The translations under genes and the position numbers were made by a program. The notes under the pieces are model-generated. The model saw only the letters and a program-made list of their open reading frames with translations, was not told the origin of the DNA and did not search any database. Of a DNA stretch of 64,000 bases, positions 26,861 through 36,857 are shown in pieces (positions within the stretch are counted from its first letter, which is position 1; every line of letters begins with the position of its first letter). The stretch is from Candidatus Methylomicrobium oryzae. Lineage in GTDB: Bacteria; Pseudomonadota; Gammaproteobacteria; Methylococcales; Methylomonadaceae. The DNA lies in the NCBI RefSeq assembly GCF_016745425.1, contig NZ_JAERVK010000001.1, forward strand, positions 353,733-417,732, written 5' to 3'.

Positions 26861-27951
26861 ATATGCAGCAGGCCTTCCGCGATCCTGCCGCGGCGAAACA
26901 GCTGGCCGCCGCGATCGCCGCCATCACGACCCGGCCCTGGAACATCATGGAAGTCTGCGGCGGCCAGACTCACAGCATCATCAAATACGGGATCGATCAG
27001 CTGCTGCCCGAAGGCGTGAACCTGATTCACGGACCGGGCTGTCCGGTGTGCGTGACGCCGCTCGAATATATCGACAAAGCGCTGGCGATCGCCGCCTTGC
27101 CGGGCGTGATTCTGTGCTCGTTCGGCGACATGCTGCGCGTGCCGGGGTCGCAGGAGGACTTGCTCGGCCTGAAGGCGCAGGGTGCCGACGTCAGAATCGT
27201 GTATTCGCCGACCGATGCGCTCGAAATCGCCCGTAAGCATCCGGACCAAGAAGTCGTTTTCTTCGGCGTCGGTTTCGAAACGACCGCGCCGACGATCGGG
27301 CTCGCGGCCTACCAGGCTAAACAGTCGCGACTGAAGAACTTTTCGCTGCTGGTCTGCCATGTGCGCGTGCCGCCCGTAATCGAAGCGCTGCTGGATTCGT
27401 CCGACAACCGGGTGCAGGGATTCTTGGGAGCGGGACACGTTTGCACAATCATGGGTTGCGGCGAATACGTGCCGCTCGCCGGGCGCTACCGGGTCCCGAT
27501 CGTGATCACCGGCTTCGAGCCGGTCGATGTTCTGCACGGGCTTTATGCCTGCATCAAGCAGCTTGAAGAAGGACGCTTCGAAGTGGAAAACGCCTACCGC
27601 CGCGTGGTGCGCGAGCAGGGTAATCCGGCCGCGCAGCAGTTGTTGCGACAGGTGTTCGAGGTGGTCGACCGAAACTGGCGGGGACTCGGGATGATCAGGC
27701 ACGGCGGTCTGGCATTGAACGACGATTACCGCGACTTCAATGCCGAGTTGCGCTTTTCGGTCGATGCGATCGATACGCAGGAGCCTGTCGCCTGCCGCAG
27801 CGGCGACGTACTGAAAGGTTTGCTGAAGCCGTCACAGTGCCCCGAGTTCGGCACCCGCTGCACGCCGGAAAAACCGCTCGGCGCCACGATGGTCTCGTCC
27901 GAAGGCGCCTGCGCCGCTTATTACCGCTACCGCCGCCTGCAACATGGCTGA
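26857..27951 (+). CDS. hypD: Hydrogenase formation protein HypD
   Basis: 364 residues. Scaffold on which Fe(CN)2CO is built with HypC and HypE. Conserved Cys motifs are [19 protein letters not shown] and [12 protein letters not shown], with the [4Fe-4S] ligands in the C-terminal third (CRSGDVLKG ... [23 protein letters not shown]). Overlaps hypC and hypE at its two ends, so the four hyp genes are translationally coupled. Confidence 0.96.
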   Translation: MNMQQAFRDPAAAKQLAAAIAAITTRPWNIMEVCGGQTHSIIKYGIDQLLPEGVNLIHGPGCPVCVTPLEYIDKALAIAALPGVILCSFGDMLRVPGSQEDLLGLKAQGADVRIVYSPTDALEIARKHPDQEVVFFGVGFETTAPTIGLAAYQAKQSRLKNFSLLVCHVRVPPVIEALLDSSDNRVQGFLGAGHVCTIMGCGEYVPLAGRYRVPIVITGFEPVDVLHGLYACIKQLEEGRFEVENAYRRVVREQGNPAAQQLLRQVFEVVDRNWRGLGMIRHGGLALNDDYRDFNAELRFSVDAIDTQEPVACRSGDVLKGLLKPSQCPEFGTRCTPEKPLGATMVSSEGACAAYYRYRRLQHG

Positions 27952-28990
27952 TTTCGAATTGAACTGCCCGCTTCCGCTGCAATACGACCGGATCGTGATG
28001 GCGCACGGGGGCGGCGGCCGGCTGATGCAGCAATTGCTCGACACACTCGTGAGGCCTGTGTTCCGGAATCCGGTCCTGGATCAAAACCACGACAGTGCGG
28101 TCGTCGAAATCAACGGAACAAAGCTGGCGTTCACGACCGACTCGTATGTCGTGAAGCCGTTGTTTTTCCCCGGCGGCGACATCGGCAAGCTGGCCGTCTG
28201 CGGTACGCTGAACGATCTCGCGATGAGCGCCGCCAAGCCGTTGTACCTGACCTGTTCGCTGATCATCGAGGAAGGGCTGCCGGCCGCCGACCTGCAGCGG
28301 ATACTGCAGTCGATGCAGCAGACCGCGTCCGAGGCGGGCGTGCTGATCGTGACCGGCGACACCAAAACGGTCGATCGCGGCAAGGGCGACGGGCTGTACA
28401 TCAATACCGCCGGTATCGGAATTGTCGGCGAGCCGGTGAATGTCAGGCCGTCGGCGATCCGACCCGGCGACAGCATCATCGTGAACGGCGACCTTGCCCG
28501 GCACGGGATTGCGGTCATGCTGGAGCGGGAAGGGATGAATTTCGAGCACCGGATCGAAAGCGATTGCGCGGACCTGTCGGGCCTCGTGCAGGAACTGCTG
28601 CAGGCCGGCATCGAAATCCACTGCCTGCGCGATCTGACCCGTGGCGGGCTGGCCTCGGCGCTGATCGAACTGGCGTCCGCAGGCCGTTATGAATTCGAGC
28701 TTAGTGAAAGCGCCTTGCCGGTGCGGGAAGATGTGCGTGCCGCCTGCGACATCCTGGGCTTCGATCCGTTGTATATCGCCAACGAAGGCTGTTTCGCGCT
28801 ATTCGTTCCGGAATTGCAAACCGAAGCCGCGCTGGCTGTTTTGCGCCGGCATCCATTAGGGCAGCAGTCTTGCAGGATAGGCCAGGTCAAGTCCGCCTGT
28901 TCCCAAGGCCGGGTCACTCTCCAGACACTGATCGGCGTGAATCGGATCCTCGATCTTTTCAGCGGAGAACAGTTGCCGCGCATCTGCTGA
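27944..28990 (+). CDS. hypE: Hydrogenase expression/formation protein HypE
   Basis: 348 residues. Dehydrates the carbamoyl group on its C-terminal cysteine to a thiocyanate and donates cyanide to HypCD. The PurM-like ATP site includes [14 protein letters not shown] and [20 protein letters not shown], and the chain ends PRIC with the acceptor Cys in last place, as required. Its stop nearly touches that of the convergent RND gene. Confidence 0.96.
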   Translation: MADFELNCPLPLQYDRIVMAHGGGGRLMQQLLDTLVRPVFRNPVLDQNHDSAVVEINGTKLAFTTDSYVVKPLFFPGGDIGKLAVCGTLNDLAMSAAKPLYLTCSLIIEEGLPAADLQRILQSMQQTASEAGVLIVTGDTKTVDRGKGDGLYINTAGIGIVGEPVNVRPSAIRPGDSIIVNGDLARHGIAVMLEREGMNFEHRIESDCADLSGLVQELLQAGIEIHCLRDLTRGGLASALIELASAGRYEFELSESALPVREDVRAACDILGFDPLYIANEGCFALFVPELQTEAALAVLRRHPLGQQSCRIGQVKSACSQGRVTLQTLIGVNRILDLFSGEQLPRIC

Positions 28991-28997
28991 GCGCGAC

Positions 28998-31900
28998 TCA
29001 GATTTCCTCCTTATTGCCGGGCTTGTCCCGGTAGATCAGGTAATACACCACCGGAATCACGAACAGCGAAAATCCGGTCGAGGCGAAGATTCCGAAGATG
29101 AAGCTCCAGGCCAGGCCGGAAAAGATCGGATCGAGGATGATCACGACCGAGCCGAACATTGCGGCACCCGCGGTCAGGAAAATCGGCCGCATCCGGGTCG
29201 CGCCCGCTTCGATCAGGGCTTCTTCGAGATTGGCTATATCTGAGCGTGCGCGTGTCCGTTCGATAAAATCGATCAGGATGATCCCGTTCCGGACCACGAT
29301 CCCGGCCAAGGCGATCATCCCGACCATTGCGGTCGCGGTGAAATAGATCGAATCCGTAAAGCCGGCGATCGTTTCAGCGAAGAAGACATTCAACAGCCAG
29401 AAGCCGGGCATGATCCCGATGATGGTCAGCGGGATCGCGATCATCATGATCGCAGGCAGGCTCAAGGATCCTGTCTGCACGACCAGCAGCACATAGATCA
29501 TGATCAGCGAGGCGCCGAACGAAATACCGAGGTCGCGGAAGATCGCCGCGGTGATTTTCCATTCGCCTTCGCCGCTCAGTTCGGCGCGGTAGCCTTCAGG
29601 CAGCGGATGGTCGGCGAAGTCCGCGTACAGGTCGATGATCGCCTCGACCGGGCTGCGGCCCGCGCTGTCGCCGATCACGTAGGCGACGCGTTCGAGATCC
29701 TTGTGATGGATGACCGGCTCGCCGGATTCGGGAACGAGCGTGCCGAGTTCGCTCAGCGCAATCAACGCGCTCCCGCTGCTTCTAACTTTAGTATTCAACA
29801 GCTCCGGCAGCGACGAGCGTTCCGCGCGCGGCAGGCGTAGGCGGATTTCGAGCGGTAGCCGTTCGCCGGGTACATGCAGCGTGCCGGCAGCGCCGCTCTC
29901 CAACGCTACGCCGAGCGTCCAGACGATTGCCTCCGGGCTGACGCCGAGCAAAGCGGCTTTTTGTTTATCGATCCGAAACAGCAAGGTCGGGTCCGGCGCT
30001 TCGGACAGATCGTCGATATCGACGACGCCGGCGATCTGCCTAAAACGCTGCTTGATGCGTTCGGCGGTTTGGATCAGCCGTCCGTAGCTTCCATCGGCGG
30101 GGCCGTACACTTCGGCGACCAGCGTCGACAGCACCGGCGGGCCGGGCGGCAATTCGACGATCTTCAATTTCGCACCGTACTGCCGGCCGATCCGTTCGAT
30201 GTCGCCGCGGATGCGCATCGCGATCTGGTGCGATTGCTGCACGCGCTCGTCCTTCGGCAGGAGGTTGATTCGGATATCGCCTTTCCGGTTGCCGGCGCGC
30301 AGGTAATAATGCCGGATCATTCCGTTGAAATCGATCGGGGAAGCGAGGCCGATATAGCTTTCGTAATCGGTGACTTCGTTCACCGTCGCAAGATAACGGC
30401 CCAAGGCGCGGATTACCGCATCGGTCTTTTCGAGCGTACTGCCGGCCGGCATGTCGACCACGATCTGCAATTCGTTCTTGTTGTCGAAGGGCAGCAGTTT
30501 CAACGGCACCGCGCGGGTGACCGCGAGCAAGGAAGACAGTAGAAAGGCGATGCCGACCGCGATCAGAAACATTCGGCTGCGCGCCGGCGAGGCGATTAAA
30601 GGTCCCAAAAGGCGGCGGTAAAAGCGGTAGCCGTTCGACGTTTTCAAGTCGAATGCGGCTTCGTCCTTGCCGTATTCGCCGCGCAGCAGCAGATAGCTCG
30701 CCCAGGGTGTGATCGTGAATGCGACGAGCAAGGAAATCAGCATCGCGACCGGAATGTTGAATGCGAGCGGAGCGAGGTACGGTCCGATCATTCCGGTGAT
30801 AAAGAACATCGGGATAAATGCGAGCATCACCGCCAGCGTCGCGACGATCGTCGGGGGACGCACTTCGTCGACCGCCGACAGCAGCGCTTCCAGCGGCGGC
30901 TCTTTTTTCAGTTTGAAATGGCGGAAGATGTTTTCGACGTCGACGATCGGATCGTCGACCAGGAGGCCCAGCGACAGGATCAGCGCGAACAGCGTGACCC
31001 GGTTGATCGTATAGCCGAATACCAGGTCGGCAAGCAGGGTAATCGCGAAGGTGACCGGCACCGCGATGCAGACGATCAGCGATTCCTTCGGCCCGAGCGC
31101 CAGCGCCAGCAGCACCAGGATGATCGCGATCGCAAGGCCCAAGTGCTTGACCAGTTCGTTGACCTTGTGGTCGGCGGTCGCCCCGTAATCGCGGCTGACC
31201 GTGATTTCGACGTCGGCAGGGATCAAGAGATCCCGCTGCGCTGCGACCACGGCCAGAATATCTTGCGAAACCTTTACCGCATTGCTGCCCTTGCGCTTCG
31301 CCAGCGCGATCGAGACCATTTCGCGTTCGTCGCCGGGCTTCGCCTTGGGATCTTCGGCCCGGCCGACCGTGCGCATCTTCGAGACCGCCGGGCCGAAACC
31401 GATCCGGGTGTAATGTTCGCGCTCTTCCTCGCCGTCGATTACGCGGGCAATGTCGCGGAGGTAAACGGCGCGGCCTTCGGCGGCTTTGACCACGGCCGCG
31501 GCGACTTCGTCTGCCGATGCGAAATAGGCGCCGGCTTCCAGCACCGTTTCGCGGTTGCCGTTCCGGAAGCGCCCTGTGCGCAGATGGACGTTGGCGGCCT
31601 GGAGCGCGTGGATGATGTCCTGCAGCGCGATTCCGTAGCCGGTCATTTTTGCGCTATCGGGATAAATCGACACCTGACGTCGCGCGCCGCCGATCACTTC
31701 GGTTTTCGCGATATTGTCGACGCCGCTGAGGCTCGCCAGCAGCTCGTCGGCGATCCGGCGGAGTCCCATTGCATCGGTTTGTCCGGTCGATGAAGACAAG
31801 GTCAGCATCAGCATCGGCACGTCGTCGATATCGACCGGCTTGATGTTCCAGCCACGCACATCGGGCGGCAGGCGGTCCTGGTTCGACATCACCTTGCTCC

Positions 31901-32252
31901 AGGTCTTGACCAGGCTGTCCTCGGGGTCTTCGCCGACGTAATAGCCGACCGTGACGACCGCCCGGCCCGGCTGGGAAGCCGAAAATACATGCTCGACGCC
32001 TTGGATCTGTTTCAGCATCGCCTCGAGCGGCGTTGCGGCAAGTTTTTCGACTTCTTCGGCGGAGGCGCCCGGATAGTCGATCATCACGTCCATCACCGGC
32101 ACGACGATTTGCGGGTCTTCTTCGCGCGGGGTCAACTGTAAGGCAGCGATGCCGGCGATCAGCGCCGCGATCAGCAGCATCGGCGATAGATGGGAAACGG
32201 TAAAGATACGGACGATCGCCGCGCTCAGGCCGCGTTGGGAGTCGCGCGTCAT
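28998..32252 (-). CDS. RND efflux permease (HAE1/AcrB-like)
   Basis: 1084 residues from MTRDSQRGLSAAIVRIF. Proton-driven inner-membrane pump with 12 predicted membrane helices and two large periplasmic loops. The proton-relay Asp pair is in LVDDPIVDVENIF. N-terminal features are LTPREEDPQIVVPVMDV, PGASAEEVEKLAATPLE and the loop sequence DYGATADHKVNELVKHLGLA. Sequence type suits hydrophobic-compound export rather than CusA-type metal export. It is last in a three-gene operon, overlapping the adaptor stop by four bases. An upstream extension of the frame lies inside the adaptor and is rejected. Confidence 0.93.
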   Translation of the reverse strand: MTRDSQRGLSAAIVRIFTVSHLSPMLLIAALIAGIAALQLTPREEDPQIVVPVMDVMIDYPGASAEEVEKLAATPLEAMLKQIQGVEHVFSASQPGRAVVTVGYYVGEDPEDSLVKTWSKVMSNQDRLPPDVRGWNIKPVDIDDVPMLMLTLSSSTGQTDAMGLRRIADELLASLSGVDNIAKTEVIGGARRQVSIYPDSAKMTGYGIALQDIIHALQAANVHLRTGRFRNGNRETVLEAGAYFASADEVAAAVVKAAEGRAVYLRDIARVIDGEEEREHYTRIGFGPAVSKMRTVGRAEDPKAKPGDEREMVSIALAKRKGSNAVKVSQDILAVVAAQRDLLIPADVEITVSRDYGATADHKVNELVKHLGLAIAIILVLLALALGPKESLIVCIAVPVTFAITLLADLVFGYTINRVTLFALILSLGLLVDDPIVDVENIFRHFKLKKEPPLEALLSAVDEVRPPTIVATLAVMLAFIPMFFITGMIGPYLAPLAFNIPVAMLISLLVAFTITPWASYLLLRGEYGKDEAAFDLKTSNGYRFYRRLLGPLIASPARSRMFLIAVGIAFLLSSLLAVTRAVPLKLLPFDNKNELQIVVDMPAGSTLEKTDAVIRALGRYLATVNEVTDYESYIGLASPIDFNGMIRHYYLRAGNRKGDIRINLLPKDERVQQSHQIAMRIRGDIERIGRQYGAKLKIVELPPGPPVLSTLVAEVYGPADGSYGRLIQTAERIKQRFRQIAGVVDIDDLSEAPDPTLLFRIDKQKAALLGVSPEAIVWTLGVALESGAAGTLHVPGERLPLEIRLRLPRAERSSLPELLNTKVRSSGSALIALSELGTLVPESGEPVIHHKDLERVAYVIGDSAGRSPVEAIIDLYADFADHPLPEGYRAELSGEGEWKITAAIFRDLGISFGASLIMIYVLLVVQTGSLSLPAIMMIAIPLTIIGIMPGFWLLNVFFAETIAGFTDSIYFTATAMVGMIALAGIVVRNGIILIDFIERTRARSDIANLEEALIEAGATRMRPIFLTAGAAMFGSVVIILDPIFSGLAWSFIFGIFASTGFSLFVIPVVYYLIYRDKPGNKEEI

Positions 32253-33313
32253 TGGATGACCACTGTTTCGCCCTCGTCCAGGCCGGAGAGAATCTCGACG
32301 AACTCGCCGCGGACGAAGCCGGAGCGCACGTGCCGTGCAATGAGCCTGCCGTCTTCCACTACGGTTACGGCCTCGACCTGGCCGATCCGGTGCAGCGCCG
32401 CCGCGGGAATCAGCAGGGCGGTATGTTCGGTTCCGCAACTCTGGTCGAGCCAGCCGAACAGGCCCGGCTGCAGGTCTTTTGTTTCGGGCAGGTCGGCTTT
32501 GATCAGAACCGTGCCGGTCAGCGGGTCGGCGGCCGGCACGATTTCGCCGATCTTCGCATCGAGCGAAGCTTTCAGAGCGTCGATCCGCGCCGTGACCGGA
32601 TCGCCGGTGCGGATTCGGACGGCGCAGTAGGCCGGGACCGAGGCTTCCAGACGCAACGCCGAAGGATTGTGCAGCACGACGATCGGCTCGCCTGCGAGGC
32701 CCATGTCGCCCGGTTCATGCAAGCGCCGGGCGATTACACCGCCGAAAGGCGCGGTTAATACGGTTTCGCTGCGTTGCAGCGCGGCTTCACGCACGTTCTG
32801 TTCGGCGGCCCGGGCGGCCGCCGCTGCCTTGCGTGCGGCTGCTTCGGCGTGTTCATAGGCTTCGCGGGTCGCCGCTTCCTGTTCGAACAGTTCCCGCGTC
32901 CGTTTCAGGTCCGCCTCCGCACGCACCGCTTCGGCTTTCGCGGCGGCGGCATGCGCCGAAGCTTCCCGCTCCCGCGTCTGAGGCTGTTCTGCGTCGAGAC
33001 GGACGAGGAGTGCGCCTTGTTTGATCCGGTCGCCCTCGCGTACGGCCACTTCCAGAATACGGGCGTTAATCTTCGGCGCTACCCGCGCTTCGCTGAACGC
33101 CTTGACTATACCCGGCCAAGCCGGCGTCTCCCGGAACGTTTGTTTTATGACGCGCGCAGTTTCCCGTTGGGGCGCCGGTTGCGCGGGCAGAGGCGTCAGG
33201 CCGGGTTCGGTTTTGTCTCCCCCGATCAGCCCGAGCATCCATAAAATTAGCAGGAGCAGTACGAGCAGCGCGCCGGCCGGGAACAGCCATTTTTTCGGCA
33301 GCGGCTGCGTCAT
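32249..33313 (-). CDS. RND periplasmic adaptor (membrane fusion protein)
   Basis: 354 residues. An N-terminal membrane anchor (about residues 11-30) precedes a lipoyl/barrel-sandwich half motif (RVAPKINARILEVAVREGDR), an Ala/Glu-rich alpha-hairpin (about 110-190) and the second half (TVLTAPFGGVIARRLHEPGD). Beta-barrel and membrane-proximal domains complete it. Couples the permease to the TolC-type channel next to it. Both ends overlap neighbours by four bases. Confidence 0.92.
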   Translation of the reverse strand: MTQPLPKKWLFPAGALLVLLLLILWMLGLIGGDKTEPGLTPLPAQPAPQRETARVIKQTFRETPAWPGIVKAFSEARVAPKINARILEVAVREGDRIKQGALLVRLDAEQPQTREREASAHAAAAKAEAVRAEADLKRTRELFEQEAATREAYEHAEAAARKAAAAARAAEQNVREAALQRSETVLTAPFGGVIARRLHEPGDMGLAGEPIVVLHNPSALRLEASVPAYCAVRIRTGDPVTARIDALKASLDAKIGEIVPAADPLTGTVLIKADLPETKDLQPGLFGWLDQSCGTEHTALLIPAAALHRIGQVEAVTVVEDGRLIARHVRSGFVRGEFVEILSGLDEGETVVIQ

Positions 33314-34680
33314 CGCCAGGCTCCGAGCGCGCGCTGCAGAGCCGCTTCGGCGCGCAGCGCGTCATACCGCGCGGCCATCCATTGCGTTTGCGCCCGGTCG
33401 CGGGCGACTTCGGTTTCCAGAAAGCGCGTCACCGTCGCGGCCCCGGCCCGATGCTGCACGGTAACCAGACGGAACGCTTCTTCCGCTGCCGCGACCGCCG
33501 TTCGGGCGACTTCCGCGCGCTGCAGCGCTTCCTGCAATTCCAGGGACGCATTTTTGACTTCCCGGCCGATTTGCAGCTCGATTTTATGGCGTTGCGCTTT
33601 CGCTTCGGCCAGCCGCCTTTCGGCCTTGCGGACCCGCGCCGCCGTGCCGAGGCCGGAAAACAGGTCCATCTCGACCGCGACGCCCGACGTTACGTTGTCA
33701 TGCGCCGAAGAAAATTCGGGCGAGCGTTCGTTCAGCCCGTAATTGACGAAGGCGTCGACGCGCGGCAGATTTTCGCCCAGGGCGATTTTGAGCTCGAGCT
33801 GCCGAGCTTCGATTTGTCGTTGGGCAATCTGTATTTCGGGGCGGTTGCCGAATGCCTGCGCTTGCAGGTTGTCAAACGCCTCCGGCAAGCGCGGCACAGG
33901 GTGTTCCCGATCAATGAGGGGTTCGATCGGGTCGCTTTGTGGGAAGTCGAGCAGGGTTCTGAGTACCGTACGCGCCATTTCGCTCGCATTCTGCGCGCGG
34001 ATTTCGACTTCACGGGCGGCGCCCAGGCGGGTTTCCAGCGAGAGTACGTCCGCTTTGAGCATTGTGCCGGCGGCATGGCGTTTACGGGTTTCAGTCAGCT
34101 CGCTCTGCACCGCTTCGATCGCTCGATGCGCGATCGCCTGATTTTCCTGCGCGACCACGAGGGTATAAAAGCCGTCGGTCACCCCATGGATCAGATTGTT
34201 GCGGACCGCCGAAAGCTCCAGTTCGAAGATTTCCTTGTCGAGGCCGGCGGCTTGGTTTTGGTGATAATCCCGGCCGCCACGGTACAAAGACCAGGTTGCC
34301 TGGACTTCGGGGCGGAAATCGGTCACGCCGTTCGGCTGATTGATGTTCTGGCCGAAAGAAAAACGGCGTTGTGCGACGATCATGCCGAATGCCTCCGCCG
34401 GATTGTCGCTGTAACGGTAGCTCAAACGGGCCTTGATTTGCGGATAGAACGCGGCGAGGCTTTCGCCGATGGCGGCTTCGGCTTGTCCGATCCGTTCATT
34501 GGCGATCTGAAGGTCGGGATTGCGTTCGATCGCCAGATTGACGGCGCGTTCCAGCGTGAGGGCTGCCGATTCTGCCGGAAAGCCGGGATCGGGTTCCTTC
34601 GCCTGGTTCGGGGCCGCCGCCGCAACTATGCAAAATGCGAGCGGCAGCAGAAAACAGGCGAGCTTGGAATGGGACGGCAT
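33310..34680 (-). CDS. TolC family outer-membrane channel of the RND system
   Basis: 456 residues. Signal peptide at residues 1-27 (hydrophobic LACFLLPLAFCIVAAAAPNQ). Two homologous TolC halves start ALTLERAVNLAIERNPDLQ and RLPEAFDNLQAQAFGNRPEI, each with long amphipathic helices and a beta segment. First gene of the three-gene efflux operon. The 270-base gap upstream separates it from the divergent mxaD-like gene. Confidence 0.92.
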   Translation of the reverse strand: MPSHSKLACFLLPLAFCIVAAAAPNQAKEPDPGFPAESAALTLERAVNLAIERNPDLQIANERIGQAEAAIGESLAAFYPQIKARLSYRYSDNPAEAFGMIVAQRRFSFGQNINQPNGVTDFRPEVQATWSLYRGGRDYHQNQAAGLDKEIFELELSAVRNNLIHGVTDGFYTLVVAQENQAIAHRAIEAVQSELTETRKRHAAGTMLKADVLSLETRLGAAREVEIRAQNASEMARTVLRTLLDFPQSDPIEPLIDREHPVPRLPEAFDNLQAQAFGNRPEIQIAQRQIEARQLELKIALGENLPRVDAFVNYGLNERSPEFSSAHDNVTSGVAVEMDLFSGLGTAARVRKAERRLAEAKAQRHKIELQIGREVKNASLELQEALQRAEVARTAVAAAEEAFRLVTVQHRAGAATVTRFLETEVARDRAQTQWMAARYDALRAEAALQRALGAWR

Positions 34681-34908
34681 GGATCTTCAATCGCAAGTGA
34701 TTGATGCAAAAAAGCTACAGCATAATGGCCATAAGCCTTACGGTAAAGGGATGGGCGGTCTATTTTTCGAAAACGGATTGACTGTTATTTGTAAGTTTTT
34801 GTTATTTAAATATTAAATATGCAAGCTGCGGGATGGTTTTGAAGAATGCGCTCCGGCGCCTATGTTCGCTATCCATTTTAAACGGATGCTTGCAGCAAGG
34901 GATTGGCA

Positions 34909-34914
34909 TATAAT
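34909..34914 (+). promoter_or_regulatory. Candidate -10 box of the mxaD-like gene
   Basis: TATAAT about 40 bases before the ATG at 34953, with a Shine-Dalgarno caggagtt just before the start. The best TTGCAG above it is only 13 bases away, so the -35 is weak and an activator may be needed. Confidence 0.4.
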
Positions 34915-34952
34915 GCGGGGTTTATTTATTAACGTCCCACTCAGGAGTTATC

Positions 34953-35519
34953 ATGAAAAAACTGTTGTATAGCATTCCCGCTGCGATGTTCTTTGCTTCA
35001 TCGCTTGCCGTTGCGCACGGGCCGGTTCGTCAAAAAGCCGAAGAAGAAGTCGTGATCAACGCGCCCGCCGAGAAAGTCTGGGGCATTATCAAGGATTACG
35101 GCGATATGTCCTGGCATCCCGGCATCAGCAGCGTGACCAATCAGGACGGCAACAAGAAAGGTGCGGTTCGCGTGTTGACTCTGGCTAGCGGCGGCACAAT
35201 CACCGAAGAGTTGAAAAAATACGACGAAGCGAAGATGTCGTATTCCTACAAGATCACCGAAATGAGCACCGCGAGCACGATCACCCATGCCGGCGCGGAA
35301 GAGCATGTGCCTGTATTGCCGGTGCACGATTATGCCGCGACCATCGGCGTCGAAGCGCAAGGTGCGGACAAGTCGAAGGTGTTCTGGAAGGCGGCCTATT
35401 ACCGCGCTTACATGAACAACGATCCACCGGCCGAAATGAACGAAGAAGTTGCGAACAAGGCCGTGGAAAACGTGTTGAAATCCGGCCTGGCCAACCTGAA
35501 AACCCTGGCCGAAAAATAA
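34953..35519 (+). CDS. mxaD: Periplasmic SRPBCC protein, MxaD-like
   Basis: 188 residues with a clear signal peptide (MKKLLYSIPAAMFFASSLAVAHG). The mature SRPBCC (START-like) domain shows VVINAPAEKVWGIIKDYGDM, SWHPGISSVTN and the late MNNDPPAEMNEE stretch, which I associate with MxaD of methylotrophs. MxaD is a small periplasmic factor reported to help methanol dehydrogenase contact its cytochrome. This is recognised from family memory, not from a search. The YVTN propeller gene starts two bases after its stop, so the two form an operon. No mxaF or xoxF lies in the window. Confidence 0.65.
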   Translation: MKKLLYSIPAAMFFASSLAVAHGPVRQKAEEEVVINAPAEKVWGIIKDYGDMSWHPGISSVTNQDGNKKGAVRVLTLASGGTITEELKKYDEAKMSYSYKITEMSTASTITHAGAEEHVPVLPVHDYAATIGVEAQGADKSKVFWKAAYYRAYMNNDPPAEMNEEVANKAVENVLKSGLANLKTLAEK

Positions 35520-35521
35520 GC

Positions 35522-36484
35522 ATGCGATCGGGGCGACATAATGTTCTCGCGGCGGCAGTTTTGGCGGCTTTGGCCCTGCCGTTGCCCTCTGCCGCAGCGC
35601 CTTTTGCTTATATCACTAATCAATTGGACGACAATGTCGCGATTATCGATACCGAGTCGGGCAAAGTGGTCGATACGGTTCCCGTCAAGGGCAAGCCGGC
35701 AGGTGTGGCGGTAGCGCCTGACGGCAGCCGGGTTTATATCAGTGCGCCGGAAAGCGGCAGCATCGCGGTGATCGACGCGCAAACCCGCGCGCTCGTCAAA
35801 GAAGCCAAAGTCAGCGACGGCGCGTTGGGCGTCGCCATCGACCGGAGCGGCAAACGGCTGTTCGTCGCGGACTGGTATAAGGCGATCGTGACCGTGCTCG
35901 ACACGGACAGCCTGCAACCGGTCAAGACGATTCCGGTCGGCCAGTCGCCTTCAGGCCTTGCGGTCAGTCCCGACAACCGCTGGCTCTATGTCGCCAACCG
36001 GCTCAGTAATTCGGTTTCGAAGATCGATCTGGCCAGTCTGAATGTGGTCGGATCGGCCGGCGTCGGTGCGCATCCTTTCGGTCTGGCTCTCGACAGCGAA
36101 GGCCGGCGCCTCTATACGGCCAATGTCGAAAGCGACGACGTGACGGTGGTCGATACGGCGTCGATGGAAATCGTGTCTACCGTCAAGGTACAAGGCCGGC
36201 CGTATGCGGCCGCGTTCGCGCTGAACGACAGCCGCCTGTTGGTGACCAACCAGAACAGCGATTCGGTTTCGGTGATCGATACGGCCGAGTTGAAGGAGCA
36301 TGGAGTGATCGAGGTGGGCGGCAAGCCGGAAGGGATCGGCACGCTCGCGGACGACCGCCATGTCTATGTCGCCAACTGGTTCGACGGCACGGTGTCGGTG
36401 ATCGATGCGAAGCGGCTGCAGGTCGTCGAAACGATCAGGGCCGGCGAGGGCAGCCGGGCGTTCGGACAGTTTATAGGAAAGTAG
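35522..36484 (+). CDS. YVTN-family beta-propeller protein, exported
   Basis: 320 residues. Signal peptide up to about residue 26 (LAAAVLAALALPLPSAAAPF). At least six repeats of about 42 residues carry the family signature (for example FAYITNQLDDNVAIIDTESG, RLYTANVESDDVTVVDTASM and HVYVANWFDGTVSVIDAKRL), forming a seven-bladed-type propeller. Such proteins often serve as periplasmic scaffolds or electron-transfer partners near PQQ alcohol dehydrogenases. Function here is inferred only from its mxaD-like neighbour. The TAG stop is the second to fourth base of a GTAGGG repeat. Confidence 0.85.
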   Translation: MRSGRHNVLAAAVLAALALPLPSAAAPFAYITNQLDDNVAIIDTESGKVVDTVPVKGKPAGVAVAPDGSRVYISAPESGSIAVIDAQTRALVKEAKVSDGALGVAIDRSGKRLFVADWYKAIVTVLDTDSLQPVKTIPVGQSPSGLAVSPDNRWLYVANRLSNSVSKIDLASLNVVGSAGVGAHPFGLALDSEGRRLYTANVESDDVTVVDTASMEIVSTVKVQGRPYAAAFALNDSRLLVTNQNSDSVSVIDTAELKEHGVIEVGGKPEGIGTLADDRHVYVANWFDGTVSVIDAKRLQVVETIRAGEGSRAFGQFIGK

Positions 36485-36550
36485 GGTACGCTGAGCGTAC
36501 CTGTTTTGGGTTACTTGTAACCGTGGCACGGTACGCACAGCGTACCCTAC
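36481..36550. repeat. GTAGG...CCTAC repeat overlapping the propeller stop codon
   Basis: Arms gtagggtacgctgagcgtac and its complement (one mismatch) around about 28 bases. The first TAG of the element is the stop codon of the preceding gene. Confidence 0.85.
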
Positions 36551-36569
36551 ATAAAGTTTTAGGTGCAAT

Positions 36570-36857
36570 ATGGCAGAGAATGTAGAAGAATTGACCATCG
36601 CCTATGAAGACGGCGGTGTGGAAACGGTTAAGGAGCTGGACAAGAAAGTCCTGAGCAAGGGCGCCTGGGCAACCGTGATGTACCGCTACCAGGAATGGAA
36701 CCGCGCGAAGGAAGAATACGGCCCGGACAAATATTCGATCCGGCGTTACCAGAAACAGAACGGCGAATACCGCCAGAAGTCCAAATTCAATATTTCCAGC
36801 CGGGAACAGGCGCAGAGTATTATCGATACGCTGGAAGCATGGCTGGGGGAAGAGTAG
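36570..36857 (+). CDS. Conserved small hypothetical protein
   Basis: 95 residues, charged and soluble, with no signal peptide. MAENVEELTIAYEDGGVETV is followed by KELDKKVLSKGAWATVMYRY, YSIRRYQKQNGEYRQKSKFN and an amphipathic C-terminal helix (SREQAQSIIDTLEAWLGEE). The strand-strand-strand-helix outline with KISIRRYQ-type strands recalls PC4-like single-strand DNA-binding folds, but I do not claim it. Ribosome-binding purines precede the ATG. Real gene by composition; function unknown. Confidence 0.7.
   Translation: MAENVEELTIAYEDGGVETVKELDKKVLSKGAWATVMYRYQEWNRAKEEYGPDKYSIRRYQKQNGEYRQKSKFNISSREQAQSIIDTLEAWLGEE

Noticed and set aside
26752..27702. 316-codon open frame antisense to hypD
   Set aside because: hypD carries all conserved Cys motifs and overlaps hypC and hypE in the normal way; the antisense frame is a shadow.
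36481..36550. Hairpin as a riboswitch
   Set aside because: It is a simple symmetric palindrome shared with other intergenic sites and lies after a stop codon, so a mobile repeat is the better reading.
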